The notes: generated by a model not told the origin, from the letters alone. A DNA stretch of 64,000 bases from Peteryoungia wuzhouensis (GCF_003205195.1 NZ_QJRY01000004.1:124001-188000); one strand, 5' to 3'; shown: positions 48,733 through 58,270, numbered from the stretch's first letter. Program-made: numbers and translations.

Positions 48733-49998
48733 ATGGATCTCGTCGACCTGTTTCAGCGGATCGGGCTTGCAATCGCGATCGGCGCGGCAGTTGGTGTGGA
48801 GAGACACTGGCGTGACCGCGCCGAACCGGAAGGCGCGCGCACAGCGGGTATCCGTACCTTTACGCTGATCGGCATGACCGGCGGACTGGCCGGGCTTCTG
48901 GAGACTGCGATCGGCGGCACACCCGCACCTGGACTGATCGTTGCCGCCTTCCTTCTTTCCTTGACCGTGGTGATGTTGCGCTTCGCGCTGATCCAGGCGC
49001 GCGCCGAACACAGCGTCAGCGCGACGACCGTGATTGCCGCCATCACGACTTTCGCACTCGGCGCACTCGCCGTGCTGGGGGATACGGTCATCGCGTCCGC
49101 AGGCGGTGCGGCGATTGTCACCGTGCTTGCCAGCCGTGAATTCCTGCACGGGGCCATCCGGCGTTTGACCTGGGTGGAGTTGCGCTCAGCGGTGGTTCTC
49201 CTGGCAATGAGCTTCGTCTTGCTGCCGCTGATCCCGGCGACACCCTATGGTCCTTTCGGAGGCGTGTCGCCGCGCAGTCTTTTGATCCTGGTGATCCTGC
49301 TCGCCTCGGTCTCCTTCATTGGTTACGTCGCGGTGCGCCTGCTCGGCAGCGGTCAGGGTTATCTAGTGGCTGGCGCTGTCGGCGGCCTCGTGTCATCGAC
49401 CGCAACGACGGTCACGTTTGCGCGGCAGAGCGTTTCCGGCATGCCGGCCCAGGCTGCGGCCGGTGGTGCAGTTGCCGCCGGGGCCGTGTCGCTGGTGCGC
49501 ACAGGGCTTCTGGTCGCGGCACTGGCCCCCTCGCTCGTTTCCGCCTTGCTGCCGCCGCTCCTGGTTTCCGGCGGTGTGATGATGGCCTGTGCGGTTCTTT
49601 TCATCCGTCGTGACGTCTCGCATGCAGGGGCAGAGCCGCCTGCCAACCCGTTCGAGCTGATACAGGTGGTGAAGATGGCGCTCCTGATCACCGTAGTCGC
49701 GTTCGTCGCCCGCGCATCGAGCCAGATCTTCGGTGACGGGGGGCTTTATGTGGTTTCCGCACTGTCGGCGCTCGCCGATGTCGATGCAGCGACTGTGACC
49801 GTCGCTGGCATGGCGGCGCAACTCACGACAGCCGTTGCCATCAATGCGATCGGTATCGCGGTCGCAGCCAATCTCTTGGCAAAGGTCGCCTATGGTGCGG
49901 CGACCGGCAGCCGGTCTTTCCTGCTGATGCTCGCCCTGGCGACCACCCTTGCCATCGCGGCCGGGCTCATCGCGGCGTTCGTGGCGCAGCTGCCTTGA
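48733..49998 (+). CDS. MgtC/SapB-DUF4010 family membrane protein
   Basis: A 421-residue integral membrane protein. The N-terminal MgtC-type segment (about 1-140) has IGLAIAIGAAVGVERHWRDR and AGIRTFTLIGMTGGLAGLL; the C-terminal DUF4010 half (about 180-415) has about eight helices and the pattern GAVGGLVSSTATTVTFARQS. Function unknown; Mg or ion homeostasis is suspected for MgtC, but this two-domain type is uncharacterised. ATG preceded by GGGAGGGCACCGTGC. Confidence 0.85.
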   Translation: MDLVDLFQRIGLAIAIGAAVGVERHWRDRAEPEGARTAGIRTFTLIGMTGGLAGLLETAIGGTPAPGLIVAAFLLSLTVVMLRFALIQARAEHSVSATTVIAAITTFALGALAVLGDTVIASAGGAAIVTVLASREFLHGAIRRLTWVELRSAVVLLAMSFVLLPLIPATPYGPFGGVSPRSLLILVILLASVSFIGYVAVRLLGSGQGYLVAGAVGGLVSSTATTVTFARQSVSGMPAQAAAGGAVAAGAVSLVRTGLLVAALAPSLVSALLPPLLVSGGVMMACAVLFIRRDVSHAGAEPPANPFELIQVVKMALLITVVAFVARASSQIFGDGGLYVVSALSALADVDAATVTVAGMAAQLTTAVAINAIGIAVAANLLAKVAYGAATGSRSFLLMLALATTLAIAAGLIAAFVAQLP

Positions 49999-50137
49999 CC
50001 CCGTTGCAGGGCGATCGGCGGCTTTGCCCCTTGAATTCCGGCGTTATTTGTGGTCTTGAACCCGCCAATCGCCGCGCTCTCGCGTGCTGCATCCTCGCCG
50101 CTCTCCGGCGACCATCCAATCTTAAGGAATACGCTCT

Positions 50138-50938
50138 ATGGCCCGCTCCGCCCTTCTCAACGTCATGGTCCAGGCCGCGCTCAAGGCCGGCAAGTCGCTG
50201 GCGCGCGATTTCGGCGAAGTGCAGAACCTGCAGGTCTCGGTGAAGGGCCCGGGCGACTTCGTTTCGCAGGCCGATTTCCGCGCCGAGAAGATCGTGCGCG
50301 AGGAACTGCTGAAGGCCCGTCCGACCTATGGCTTCCTCGGTGAGGAAAGCGAAGAGATCAAGGGCACCGACGGCGCGCATCGCTGGATCGTCGACCCGCT
50401 CGACGGCACGACCAACTTCCTGCACGGCATTCCGCAGTTCGCCGTCTCGATTGCGCTCGAGCGCAATGGCGAGATCGTTGCGGGCGTGATCTTCAATCCG
50501 GCGACCGATGAACTCTACACCTCGGAAAAGGGCGGTGGCGCGTTCCTCAACGATCGCCGCATCCGCGTTGGCGCCCGCAAGGTGCTGTCCGATTGCGTCA
50601 TCGGCTGCGGCGTGCCGCATCTCGGCCGTGGTCAGCATGGCAAGTTCCTCGTCGAACTGCGCCACGTGATGAATGAAGTTTCCGGCGTGCGTCGCATGGG
50701 GGCGGCAGCCCTCGACCTCGCCTATGTCGCGGCCGGCCGCCTGGACGGCTTCTGGGAAGCCCAGTTGAACGCCTGGGACATCGCAGCCGGCGTGCTGCTG
50801 ATCAAGGAGGCCGGCGGCTTCGTCTCGGACATGAAGGGCGCCCAGGAGATGTTCGAGAACGGCACCGTGCTGGCCGGCAACGAATATATCCGCAAGGCCC
50901 TGGAAGAGGTCGTGAACCGTCCGGTGCCGCAGACCTGA
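50138..50938 (+). CDS. suhB: Inositol-1-monophosphatase family (SuhB)
   Basis: A 266-residue Mg-dependent phosphatase. The metal-binding motifs are FLGEESEE, WIVDPLDGTTNFLHG and, near the end, EAQLNAWDIAAGVLLIKEAGG. It hydrolyses inositol phosphates and related sugar phosphates; in E. coli SuhB also acts in rRNA antitermination. AAGGA lies before the ATG. The 139 bases upstream are non-coding. Cytoplasmic. Confidence 0.95.
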   Translation: MARSALLNVMVQAALKAGKSLARDFGEVQNLQVSVKGPGDFVSQADFRAEKIVREELLKARPTYGFLGEESEEIKGTDGAHRWIVDPLDGTTNFLHGIPQFAVSIALERNGEIVAGVIFNPATDELYTSEKGGGAFLNDRRIRVGARKVLSDCVIGCGVPHLGRGQHGKFLVELRHVMNEVSGVRRMGAAALDLAYVAAGRLDGFWEAQLNAWDIAAGVLLIKEAGGFVSDMKGAQEMFENGTVLAGNEYIRKALEEVVNRPVPQT

Positions 50939-51059
50939 TCCGAGACCAGCATCGGTCGGCACGCGTCAGGGTGGTGAAATTCCCCTGACGCTTCGGCTTC
51001 AATTCGTCTCAATTTTCCACTAGCCTTCGCTTCAAGATTCTTCGGAGGACGTGCTTATT

Positions 51060-52100
51060 ATGGCGAAAGTGAAGGTGGAGGACCTGGAAGTCGGGGTGAC
51101 CCGTCCGGGAGACTACGGTCAGAAACTCTCCAGCCCGATGCCCTTCTTCACGACAATGGTCATTTTCCTGATCATCGTCTGTTTCATTGCAGCAATCCTC
51201 TATCGGCAGGCTCACGCGGCTTTCGTCACCAATCCCGGTCTGAACGGCCTGATCCTCGGTGTCCTCGCCGTCGGCATCATCCTGGTGTTCAACCATGTCT
51301 GGGCGTTGCGCCCGGAAGTTCGTTGGTTCAACAATTTCCGCGCCGCCGGCGACAATGCGGAGCGGGTCGGGCGCGATCCTAGGCTGCTCGCACCGATGCG
51401 CGCCTTGATCGGCGGACGCCGGTCGATGGCGATCTCAACGACCGCGCTTCGCTCGATCCTCGATTCCATCGGCACGCGTCTCGACGAATCCCGCGATACC
51501 ACGCGTTATCTCATCGGCCTTCTCGTCTTTCTCGGCCTGCTCGGCACCTTCTGGGGTCTGCTCGGCACGATCGGTTCGATCAATGACGTCATCCAGTCGC
51601 TCGATCCGGCATCCGGCGACAGCAACGACGTGCTGCAGGCGCTGAAATCGGGGCTTACCGCGCCGCTCCAGGGCATGGGCACGGCGTTTTCCTCCTCGCT
51701 TCTCGGCCTGTCCGGATCGCTGATCCTCGGCTTCCTCGACCTCCAGGCGGGACGTGCGCAGAACCGCTTTTACGTCGAACTGGAAAACTGGCTGTCGTCG
51801 GTGACGGATCTCGATTCCGAACGGCCTGTTGCTGTCGATGCCGACGGCGCGGTTGCGGCGGAAGACATCCGTTCGCTTGTCGCGGAGATCCAGAAGCTTG
51901 CCAATCGCGAGGGCGCTGCCGGCGGCGACCGTTCGGTGGCCGCCATTGCCGGCCTTGCCGAAGGCATTCAGGGTCTCGTCAAGAACATGCGCAACGAGCA
52001 GCAGATGCTGCGCGACTGGATCGAAGCGCAGCAGGAAGACGCCCGCGCCATGCGCAAGACGCTCGACCGGCTGAACGACAAGATCGGCGGGGCCAAGTAA
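51060..52100 (+). CDS. MotA/TolQ/ExbB-type proton channel subunit, orphan
   Basis: A 346-residue inner-membrane protein. Predicted helices are at about 32-52, 65-85, 148-172 and 195-220, and the MotA/TolQ/ExbB core is LIGLLVFLGLLGTFWGLLGT, followed by GMGTAFSSSLLGLSGSLILGF. The C-terminus (about 265-346) is a charged helical coiled coil. The next gene, immediately adjacent (stop TAA then ATG), encodes a MotB-like OmpA-domain partner, so this is the stator of a proton-driven motor. It is not next to flagellar, tol or tonB genes. The ATG at 51060 follows GGAGGA; GTG at 51051 is also possible. Confidence 0.9.
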   Translation: MAKVKVEDLEVGVTRPGDYGQKLSSPMPFFTTMVIFLIIVCFIAAILYRQAHAAFVTNPGLNGLILGVLAVGIILVFNHVWALRPEVRWFNNFRAAGDNAERVGRDPRLLAPMRALIGGRRSMAISTTALRSILDSIGTRLDESRDTTRYLIGLLVFLGLLGTFWGLLGTIGSINDVIQSLDPASGDSNDVLQALKSGLTAPLQGMGTAFSSSLLGLSGSLILGFLDLQAGRAQNRFYVELENWLSSVTDLDSERPVAVDADGAVAAEDIRSLVAEIQKLANREGAAGGDRSVAAIAGLAEGIQGLVKNMRNEQQMLRDWIEAQQEDARAMRKTLDRLNDKIGGAK

Positions 52101-53132
52101 ATGGCGCTCGGGCGCAACCGGCGCAGGGAGCGCACCGTCGACTACTGGCCGGGCTTCGTAGACGCCCTGTCCACCCTGCTGCTCGCCATCATGTTCCTGC
52201 TCACGGTCTTCGTGCTGGCGCAGTTCATCCTCAGCCGCGAGATCTCCGGCAAGGACGAGGTGCTCAACCGGCTGAACAGCCAGATTGCCGAACTCACCAA
52301 TCTTCTGGCGCTGGAGAAGAGCGGCAAGCAGGATCTCGAAGATACGCTTGCGGCCCTGCAGTCGTCACTCTCGATTTCGGAAAGCGAGCGTTCCCGGCTG
52401 CAGCAACTGCTCGACAGTGGGACTGGGTCTGCGGATGCGGCAAATGCGAAGGTCGGCCGGCTGAACGAGGAGCTGGTGGCGGAGAAGCAGGTCAGCGCCC
52501 GCGCCGCAAGCCAGATCGAATTGTTGAACCAGCAGATCGCGGCCCTTCGCGCCCAGATCGCGGCTGTCGAAGAGGCGCTGCAGGCATCAGAAGCCAAAGA
52601 CCAGTCATCGCAGGCAAAGATTGCCGATCTCGGCCGGCGGTTGAACGTGGCGCTTGCCCAGCGAGTGCAGGAGCTGAACCGCTATCGCTCGGACTTCTTC
52701 GGACGGTTGCGGGAGATCCTGTCGGATCGCGAAAACATCCGCATCGTCGGCGACCGTTTCGTCTTCCAGTCGGAAGTGCTTTTCCCCGTCGGCGGTGCGG
52801 AACTCGACGCTGCCGGGCAGGCGGAAATGGACAAGCTGGCTGCGGCCCTTCTCGAACTGGCGCAGGAAATCCCGGCCGAGATCAGCTGGGTCTTGCGGGT
52901 GGACGGCCACACCGACGCGTCGCCGCTCACCGGCACCGGTCGTTACCGCGACAACTGGGAGCTTTCCTCGGCGCGCGCGACCTCCGTGGTCAAGTATCTG
53001 ATCTCGAAAGGTGTTCCCGCCAACCGGCTGGTTGCCGCCGGTTTTGGCGAGTTCCAGCCGATTGCCGAGGGGGATACGCCCGACGTGTTGTCCCAGAACA
53101 GACGTATCGAGCTGAAGCTCACCGAACGCTGA
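52101..53132 (+). CDS. MotB-like OmpA-domain peptidoglycan-anchored partner
   Basis: A 343-residue protein: one membrane helix (about 19-43) with an aspartate, D21 in WPGFVDALSTLLLAIMFLL, at the position of the proton-carrying Asp of MotB and ZorB; a long coiled coil (about 50-190); and a C-terminal OmpA-like peptidoglycan-binding domain (about 225-340) with VDGHTDASPLTGTGRY and NRRIELKL. It abuts the proton-channel gene with no gap. Together they should form an ion-driven machine linking the inner membrane to the wall. Its output is unknown. Confidence 0.9.
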   Translation: MALGRNRRRERTVDYWPGFVDALSTLLLAIMFLLTVFVLAQFILSREISGKDEVLNRLNSQIAELTNLLALEKSGKQDLEDTLAALQSSLSISESERSRLQQLLDSGTGSADAANAKVGRLNEELVAEKQVSARAASQIELLNQQIAALRAQIAAVEEALQASEAKDQSSQAKIADLGRRLNVALAQRVQELNRYRSDFFGRLREILSDRENIRIVGDRFVFQSEVLFPVGGAELDAAGQAEMDKLAAALLELAQEIPAEISWVLRVDGHTDASPLTGTGRYRDNWELSSARATSVVKYLISKGVPANRLVAAGFGEFQPIAEGDTPDVLSQNRRIELKLTER

Positions 53133-53226
53133 ACAGCCTCAATCCGATCGGTCTTTGCCGTTCGGGTAACTTGCGCGGTGAGTTACGTGCGCGTAAAGGT
53201 AAGACGTGGCGCTTCGGGAGGGTGAC

Positions 53227-54873
53227 ATGCAGCAGTTCGACATCGTCGTGATCGGCGGCGGTTTGGCTGGCCTTGTGGCCGCAACCGAGGCTGTGGACCG
53301 AGGGCTCAAGGTCTGCGTGATCGATCAGGAGGGGCAACAGAATCTCGGCGGCCAGGCATTCTGGTCGCTCGGTGGGCTGTTCCTGATCAATAGCCCCGAA
53401 CAGCGCCGCATGGGGATCCGCGACAGTCTGGACCTTGCCCGGCAGGACTGGTTCGGCTCGGCCGGTTTTGACCGGACGGAGGATTTCTGGCCGCGCCAAT
53501 GGGCCGAAGCCTATCTGCAATTTGCCGCCGGAGAAAAGCGCTCCTGGCTGAAATCGCAGGGCATCAGCTGGTTTCCCGTCGTCGGCTGGGCGGAGCGGGG
53601 CGGCGCGCTTGCCGACGGTCACGGCAATTCCGTGCCGCGTTTCCATGTCACCTGGGGCACGGGGCCGGGAGTGATCGCCCCCTTCGTCAGGCGGGCGACA
53701 GTGGCGGCGGATGCCGGCAAACTCACCTTCCTCTTTCGTCATCAGGTGGACCGGCTTTCCGTGCGCAACGGGGTCGTGACCGGTTGCGTCGGCGTGGTGC
53801 TGGCAGGGGATGCCACGGTGCGCGGCGGCTCCAGTTCACGCAATGTCATTGGTGATTTCGAAGTTGCGGCTGATGCCGTTATCGTCGCCTCGGGTGGCAT
53901 CGGCGGCAATCATGATCTCGTGCGCAAGAGCTGGCCGGTCGAACGGCTCGGTCCGGCACCCAAGGCCATGGTCGCCGGCGTGCCTGCCCATGTGGATGGC
54001 CGGATGCTGGCGATCACGCAGGCAGCCGGCGGCGAGATCATCAATGCCGACCGCATGTGGCACTATACCGAGGGCCTGAAGAACTGGGACCCGATCTGGC
54101 CGAACCACGGCATCCGCATTCTGCCCGGTCCGTCCTCCTTCTGGTGCGATGCCGAAGGCAACCGGTTTCGGCCACCCGCCATGCCGGGCTTCGATACGCT
54201 TGCGACGCTGAAGGCGATCCGGGCGCGGGGGCATGAATATTCCTGGTTCATCCTGAACAAGGCGATCATCAAAAAGGAATTTGCGCTTTCCGGCTCTGAA
54301 CAAAATCCGGATCTGACGGGCAGGGACATTCCGTTGCTGCTCCAGCGGCTGGGCAAGAACCCGCCAGGTCCCGTTCAGGCCTTCATGGACAAGGGTGAGG
54401 ATTTCGTCGTGCGCGACACGCTCGAAGATCTGGTCGTCGGCATGAACGAGCTTTCCGGTGAACATCGGCTGAGCGTGCACCACCTGCGAACCCAGATCGA
54501 AGCGCGGGATCGGGAGATCGGCAACCGCTTCTCCAAGGACGCCCAGGTGACGGCGATCCGGGGTGCGCGCAACTATCTTGGCGACAAACTGATGCGCACG
54601 GCGAAGCCGCACCGGCTGCTCGATCCCGCTGCCGGCCCGCTGATCGGCGTCAGGCTGCATATTCTCACCCGCAAGACGCTGGGGGGCTTGCATACCGATC
54701 TTGAGGGGCGCGTGCTCAACCGCGAAAACATGCCGGTGCCGGGGCTTTATGCGGCTGGCGAAGTCTCAGGCTTCGGCGGCGGCGGCATGCATGGCTACAA
54801 CGCGCTCGAGGGCACGTTCCTCGGCGGCTGCCTGTTCTCCGGCCGGGTGGCGGGGCGCAATGCGGGGCGGTGA
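53227..54873 (+). CDS. FAD-binding dehydrogenase (KSTD/fumarate-reductase-like)
   Basis: A 548-residue flavoprotein. The N-terminal FAD motif is IVVIGGGLAGLVAATEAVDRG and the C-terminal FAD motif is GLYAAGEVSGFGGGGMHGYN. It belongs to the 3-ketosteroid-dehydrogenase/flavocytochrome c group; the substrate is unknown. No signal peptide. The ATG at 53227 follows GGGAGG; codons back to 53206 precede it. Convergent with the ABC exporter gene. Confidence 0.85.
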   Translation: MQQFDIVVIGGGLAGLVAATEAVDRGLKVCVIDQEGQQNLGGQAFWSLGGLFLINSPEQRRMGIRDSLDLARQDWFGSAGFDRTEDFWPRQWAEAYLQFAAGEKRSWLKSQGISWFPVVGWAERGGALADGHGNSVPRFHVTWGTGPGVIAPFVRRATVAADAGKLTFLFRHQVDRLSVRNGVVTGCVGVVLAGDATVRGGSSSRNVIGDFEVAADAVIVASGGIGGNHDLVRKSWPVERLGPAPKAMVAGVPAHVDGRMLAITQAAGGEIINADRMWHYTEGLKNWDPIWPNHGIRILPGPSSFWCDAEGNRFRPPAMPGFDTLATLKAIRARGHEYSWFILNKAIIKKEFALSGSEQNPDLTGRDIPLLLQRLGKNPPGPVQAFMDKGEDFVVRDTLEDLVVGMNELSGEHRLSVHHLRTQIEARDREIGNRFSKDAQVTAIRGARNYLGDKLMRTAKPHRLLDPAAGPLIGVRLHILTRKTLGGLHTDLEGRVLNRENMPVPGLYAAGEVSGFGGGGMHGYNALEGTFLGGCLFSGRVAGRNAGR

Positions 54874-54903
54874 GGCCCCGTGATGTTGCCGGATGTCGTG
54901 GGC

Positions 54904-56706
54904 TTATTGGGCCGCTGCGGTAAAGTCGCGGCCACCCGTCTCGAATTGCAGGCGGGCGAGTTTGGCGTAGAGGCCGCCCTGCTGGATCAGGCTCTGGTGG
55001 GTGCCTTGCTCGACGATGCGGCCGTCATCCAGGACGAGGATGCGATCGGCCTTCAACACCGTTGCCAGGCGGTGGGCAATGACGATCGTGGTGCGGTCGC
55101 GCATCAGGCCATCAAGGGCTTTCTGGACCAGGGTTTCGCTTTCGGCGTCGAGTGCCGAGGTCGCTTCGTCGAGCAGCAGCAGCGGGGCGTTGCGCAGCAG
55201 CGCGCGGGCGATTGCGATGCGCTGGCGCTGGCCGCCCGACAGCGTGATGCCGCGTTCGCCGACCAGCGTGTCGAAGCCGTTCTCCTGCCGACCGATGAAT
55301 TCGCTTGCCTGGGCGGCGTCTGCCGCCGCCTCGACCATGGCGCGGGTGGCGCCCGGCGTGCCGAAGGCGATGTTGTCGTGGATCGAAGAGGCGAAGATCG
55401 TCGTATCCTGCGGGACAATCGCGATGCGGGCGCGCACGGCCTGCGGGTCTGCCTCGCGAATATCGACGCCGTCGAGGCGGATGGTGCCGGAGGCCGGGTC
55501 ATAGAAGCGCAGGATCAGCGAGAAGATCGTGCTCTTGCCGGCGCCCGAGGGGCCGACGATCGCCACCGTTTCGCCATGCGCGACGGAGAAGGAGAGGCCG
55601 TTCAGGGCGGACTTGGTCTTGGCCGAGGGATAGGAGAACTGCACCGATTCGAAGTCGATGCTGCCGCGCGCCGGTGTCGGCAGGGCGACCGGATTGGCCG
55701 GGGCTGCGATGTCAGGATGTTCGGCCAAGAGTTCATGCAGGCGTTCGGCGGCACCGGCTGCCTGGGACATCTCGCCCCAGACTTCCGAGAGCGTGCCGAG
55801 CGAGCCTGCGGCAATCAGCGAATAGAGCAGGAACTGGCCGAGCGTGCCGGCAGTCATGGTGCCGGCCAGAACGCTCTGGGCGCCATACCAGAGCACGCCG
55901 ACGACGCTGCCGAAGACCAGCGAGATGGCGACGCCGGTCAGCAGCGCACGCGACTTGATGGCGGAACGGGCGGCCTCATAGGCGCTTTCGACAGCGGTCA
56001 CATAGCGGCCGCGCGCGGCATCCTCGGCGTTGAAGGCCTGCAGCGTGCGGGCGGCCCCGATGACTTCGCCGGCATAGGAGGAGGCGTCGGCCAGCGTATC
56101 CTGGGCGGCACGCGAGCGCTTGCGCACCGAGCGCCCGAAGGCGACGAGCGGAAAGACGATGACGGGAATCGCCGCCAGCACCATGATCGACAGTTTCGGG
56201 CTGGTGGCGATCATCATCACCATGGCACCAAGGCAGAGGATGGAATTCCTGAGCGCCAGCGATGCCGTGGCGCCAACGGCGGATTTCAGCTGGGTGGTGT
56301 CGGCGGTCAGGCGCGAGACGATCTCGCCGGATTGGTTGATGTCAAAGAAGGACGGCGACAGGCGTGTCACATGGGTGAAGACATCGCTGCGCAGATCGGC
56401 CACGACACGTTCGCCGATGGTGATGACATAGTAATAGCGCAGGGCGCTTGCGACGGCGAGGACCAGCGCCATGACGATCATCATGGCGAAGTATTTGTTG
56501 ATGAATTCGCTGTCGGAGGCGTTGAAGCCATGATCCAGCATGCGGCGGATGGCAATCGGCAGGGCAAGCGTTGTCACGGCCGCCAGACAGAGGAAGGCAA
56601 GCGCGCCGGCAACCAGACCCTTGTAGCGGGCGAGATAGGGAAAGAGGTCGGCAAGCGGTTTCAGGGAGCGGCGTTTCTTCTCGGTGTTTTCGGCTTCCAC
56701 GGTCAC
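54904..56706 (-). CDS. ABC exporter, fused permease and ATPase (MsbA-like half-transporter)
   Basis: A 600-residue half-transporter. Six membrane helices occupy about 25-310; the ATPase (about 345-595) has Walker A GPSGAGKST, the signature LSGGQRQR, Walker B LLLLDEATSALD and the switch histidine in IVIAHRL. The family exports lipids or drugs and acts as a dimer. The start is GTG at 56706, with AGGAG nine bases upstream; a longer frame to 56763 begins at a less likely ATG. Substrate unknown. Confidence 0.92.
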   Translation of the reverse strand: MTVEAENTEKKRRSLKPLADLFPYLARYKGLVAGALAFLCLAAVTTLALPIAIRRMLDHGFNASDSEFINKYFAMMIVMALVLAVASALRYYYVITIGERVVADLRSDVFTHVTRLSPSFFDINQSGEIVSRLTADTTQLKSAVGATASLALRNSILCLGAMVMMIATSPKLSIMVLAAIPVIVFPLVAFGRSVRKRSRAAQDTLADASSYAGEVIGAARTLQAFNAEDAARGRYVTAVESAYEAARSAIKSRALLTGVAISLVFGSVVGVLWYGAQSVLAGTMTAGTLGQFLLYSLIAAGSLGTLSEVWGEMSQAAGAAERLHELLAEHPDIAAPANPVALPTPARGSIDFESVQFSYPSAKTKSALNGLSFSVAHGETVAIVGPSGAGKSTIFSLILRFYDPASGTIRLDGVDIREADPQAVRARIAIVPQDTTIFASSIHDNIAFGTPGATRAMVEAAADAAQASEFIGRQENGFDTLVGERGITLSGGQRQRIAIARALLRNAPLLLLDEATSALDAESETLVQKALDGLMRDRTTIVIAHRLATVLKADRILVLDDGRIVEQGTHQSLIQQGGLYAKLARLQFETGGRDFTAAAQ

Positions 56707-56905
56707 TCTGTCATGCTCCTGCTTACACTTCACAAGGGCTGTCAGGCTTTGATGCCATGGCACTTGTTATCCCTGCGCCCTTCATGTATAGGCACGGCAT
56801 CGAATTGGGAAGCCGTAGCCCATAGGACTGCGGCTTTGTCTATTGAATAGGTCCCGCTGACGCAATTGCGGCAAATGGACCCCACGGCACAGCAGGAACA
56901 AAGCG

Positions 56906-57127
56906 ATGAAGGCTTCCATCCATCCCGACTACCACGTCATCAAGGTCGTCATGACCGATGGCACCGAATATGAGACTCGTTCGACCTGGGGTTCTGAAGG
57001 CGCGGTGATGAACCTCGAAATCGATCCGAAGTCGCACCCGGCCTGGACCGGCGGCAACCAGCAGATGCTGGACCGCGGCGGCCGCGTTTCGAAGTTCAAC
57101 AAGCGTTTCGGCGGCCTCGGCCTCTAA
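56906..57127 (+). CDS. rpmE: 50S ribosomal protein L31 (zinc-free)
   Basis: A 73-residue L31 of the long type, with [19 protein letters not shown] and a C-terminal [11 protein letters not shown]. It lacks the four cysteines of the zinc-binding form. Together with the cysteine-free L36 in this window, it suggests that both zinc-ribbon ribosomal proteins are zinc-independent here. AGGA lies just upstream. Followed by a terminator. Confidence 0.95.
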   Translation: MKASIHPDYHVIKVVMTDGTEYETRSTWGSEGAVMNLEIDPKSHPAWTGGNQQMLDRGGRVSKFNKRFGGLGL

Positions 57128-57151
57128 TCGTCTTGCACGATATGCATATGG

Positions 57152-57179
57152 AAAGCCCGGCCTTCGCGCCGGGCTTTTT
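57152..57179 (+). terminator. Terminator of rpmE
   Basis: Stem AAAGCCCGGC / GCCGGGCTTT with a six-base loop, followed by TT and C. It starts 25 bases past the rpmE stop, and the A-run may serve the convergent patatin gene. Confidence 0.85.
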
Positions 57180-57202
57180 CGTTCTGGAGCGATGAAAGCG
57201 AC

Positions 57203-58270
57203 TCAGATGGCGGAGAGGCGGTCGGCGATTTCCTCAAGTGCGAGGTCGTGTTTTTCGGCCAGCGTAAGGCCGAAGCGCTCAAGCTTCGCGATGTTGTCGG
57301 GTGTGGCATCGTCCAGCGCATCGTTGACGCCCACCAGAGGCGCGTCCAGCCTGAAGTAATCCAGCGACTTTCGATTGTCCGTGGTGACCACAGTGGCACC
57401 GTCGGCAAACCGTGGCGGTTCGCTGTTGAGCAGCTTGTTGAGCTGGTAAGAGGTGGTGCTCGACTGTCCTTGCATCAGCACTGAGATCAGCGGCGTGTCG
57501 TTGGCCGGATTGATCCAGCCGCCGGCGCCCCAGCTCTTGGCCTGCTGGTAGGGGATCTTGCGGTTCGCCGATCCCGTACCGAGCGAGAGGATGACGATCT
57601 TGTCGCCATTGTCGCGCCAGCCGAGCTTGCTGCCCTCGACATAGGCGGCCATGGCCGGGTCGTTGGCAAAGACGCCGCCGTCGATCAAGGGGATTGCCGG
57701 GATCTGCCCATGGCTTTCCCTTGCCAGATCCTCGACCAGCGCCGGTTCGAAATAGGTGGGGGCGGCCGACGAGCCGCGCACGGCCTGCCATGCCAGAAAG
57801 CGCGCATTGTCCTGATCGGCATTGGTCATGAAAACCGCCCGGCGGGCATGGATGTCATAGGCGGTGATGAGGATCTTGGTCAGCGCGTCCCTGATTTCAG
57901 TTTTCTCGCCCAGCATCTGTCGCAGAATGGTTTCGAGCGCCTGCGCGTCGTACCGTTCCTCGAAGAGGCCGCCAAAATTGGCCAGCTTGCGGAACAGGCC
58001 GATGTCGAAGATCTGCGCGCCCTTCGTCTTGTAAAGGGCGAGCAGGGTTTCCGGATCGGCGGCTGCTTCCTTCGCTTTGCCCGGCTTGGGGCATGCCAAA
58101 CCCGCCGCGATGATGGCGCCGGTCGACGTCCCGGCGATCATGTGAAAGTAGCGATGCAAAGGCAGCCGCTTGTCGCGTTTTTCGAGTTTCTGCTTGAGTA
58201 CAGTCAAAACAGCAGCGGGGATCGTCCCCCGGATGCCGCCGCCGTCGATCGAAAGAATGAACTTGGTCAT
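57203..58270 (-). CDS. Patatin-like phospholipase
   Basis: A 355-residue soluble lipase-fold protein. The oxyanion glycines are in SIDGGGIRGTIPA (about 8-20), the nucleophile is S49 in IAGTSTGA, and the catalytic aspartate is D197 in PLIDGGVFAND. No signal peptide or membrane helix, so it acts in the cytoplasm or on the inner face of the membrane. Its size and N-terminus resemble CapV-type patatins, but no nucleotide cyclase gene is near. The ATG at 58270 follows AGGAGGAGC. Convergent with rpmE. Confidence 0.92.
   Translation of the reverse strand: MTKFILSIDGGGIRGTIPAAVLTVLKQKLEKRDKRLPLHRYFHMIAGTSTGAIIAAGLACPKPGKAKEAAADPETLLALYKTKGAQIFDIGLFRKLANFGGLFEERYDAQALETILRQMLGEKTEIRDALTKILITAYDIHARRAVFMTNADQDNARFLAWQAVRGSSAAPTYFEPALVEDLARESHGQIPAIPLIDGGVFANDPAMAAYVEGSKLGWRDNGDKIVILSLGTGSANRKIPYQQAKSWGAGGWINPANDTPLISVLMQGQSSTTSYQLNKLLNSEPPRFADGATVVTTDNRKSLDYFRLDAPLVGVNDALDDATPDNIAKLERFGLTLAEKHDLALEEIADRLSAI

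Noticed and set aside
51060..53132. Possible Zorya phage-defence locus
   Set aside because: The channel/OmpA pair resembles ZorAB in layout, but there is no ZorC, ZorD or ZorE gene and the channel lacks the long ZorA tail.
54880..56850. 656-codon plus-strand frame opposite the ABC exporter
   Set aside because: Shadow of a GC-rich gene; low-complexity Gly/Asp/Arg product, no ribosome-binding site.
57203..58270. Possible CBASS defence locus around the patatin
   Set aside because: No CD-NTase, Cap2 or Cap3 gene within the window; neighbours are rpmE and rcdA.
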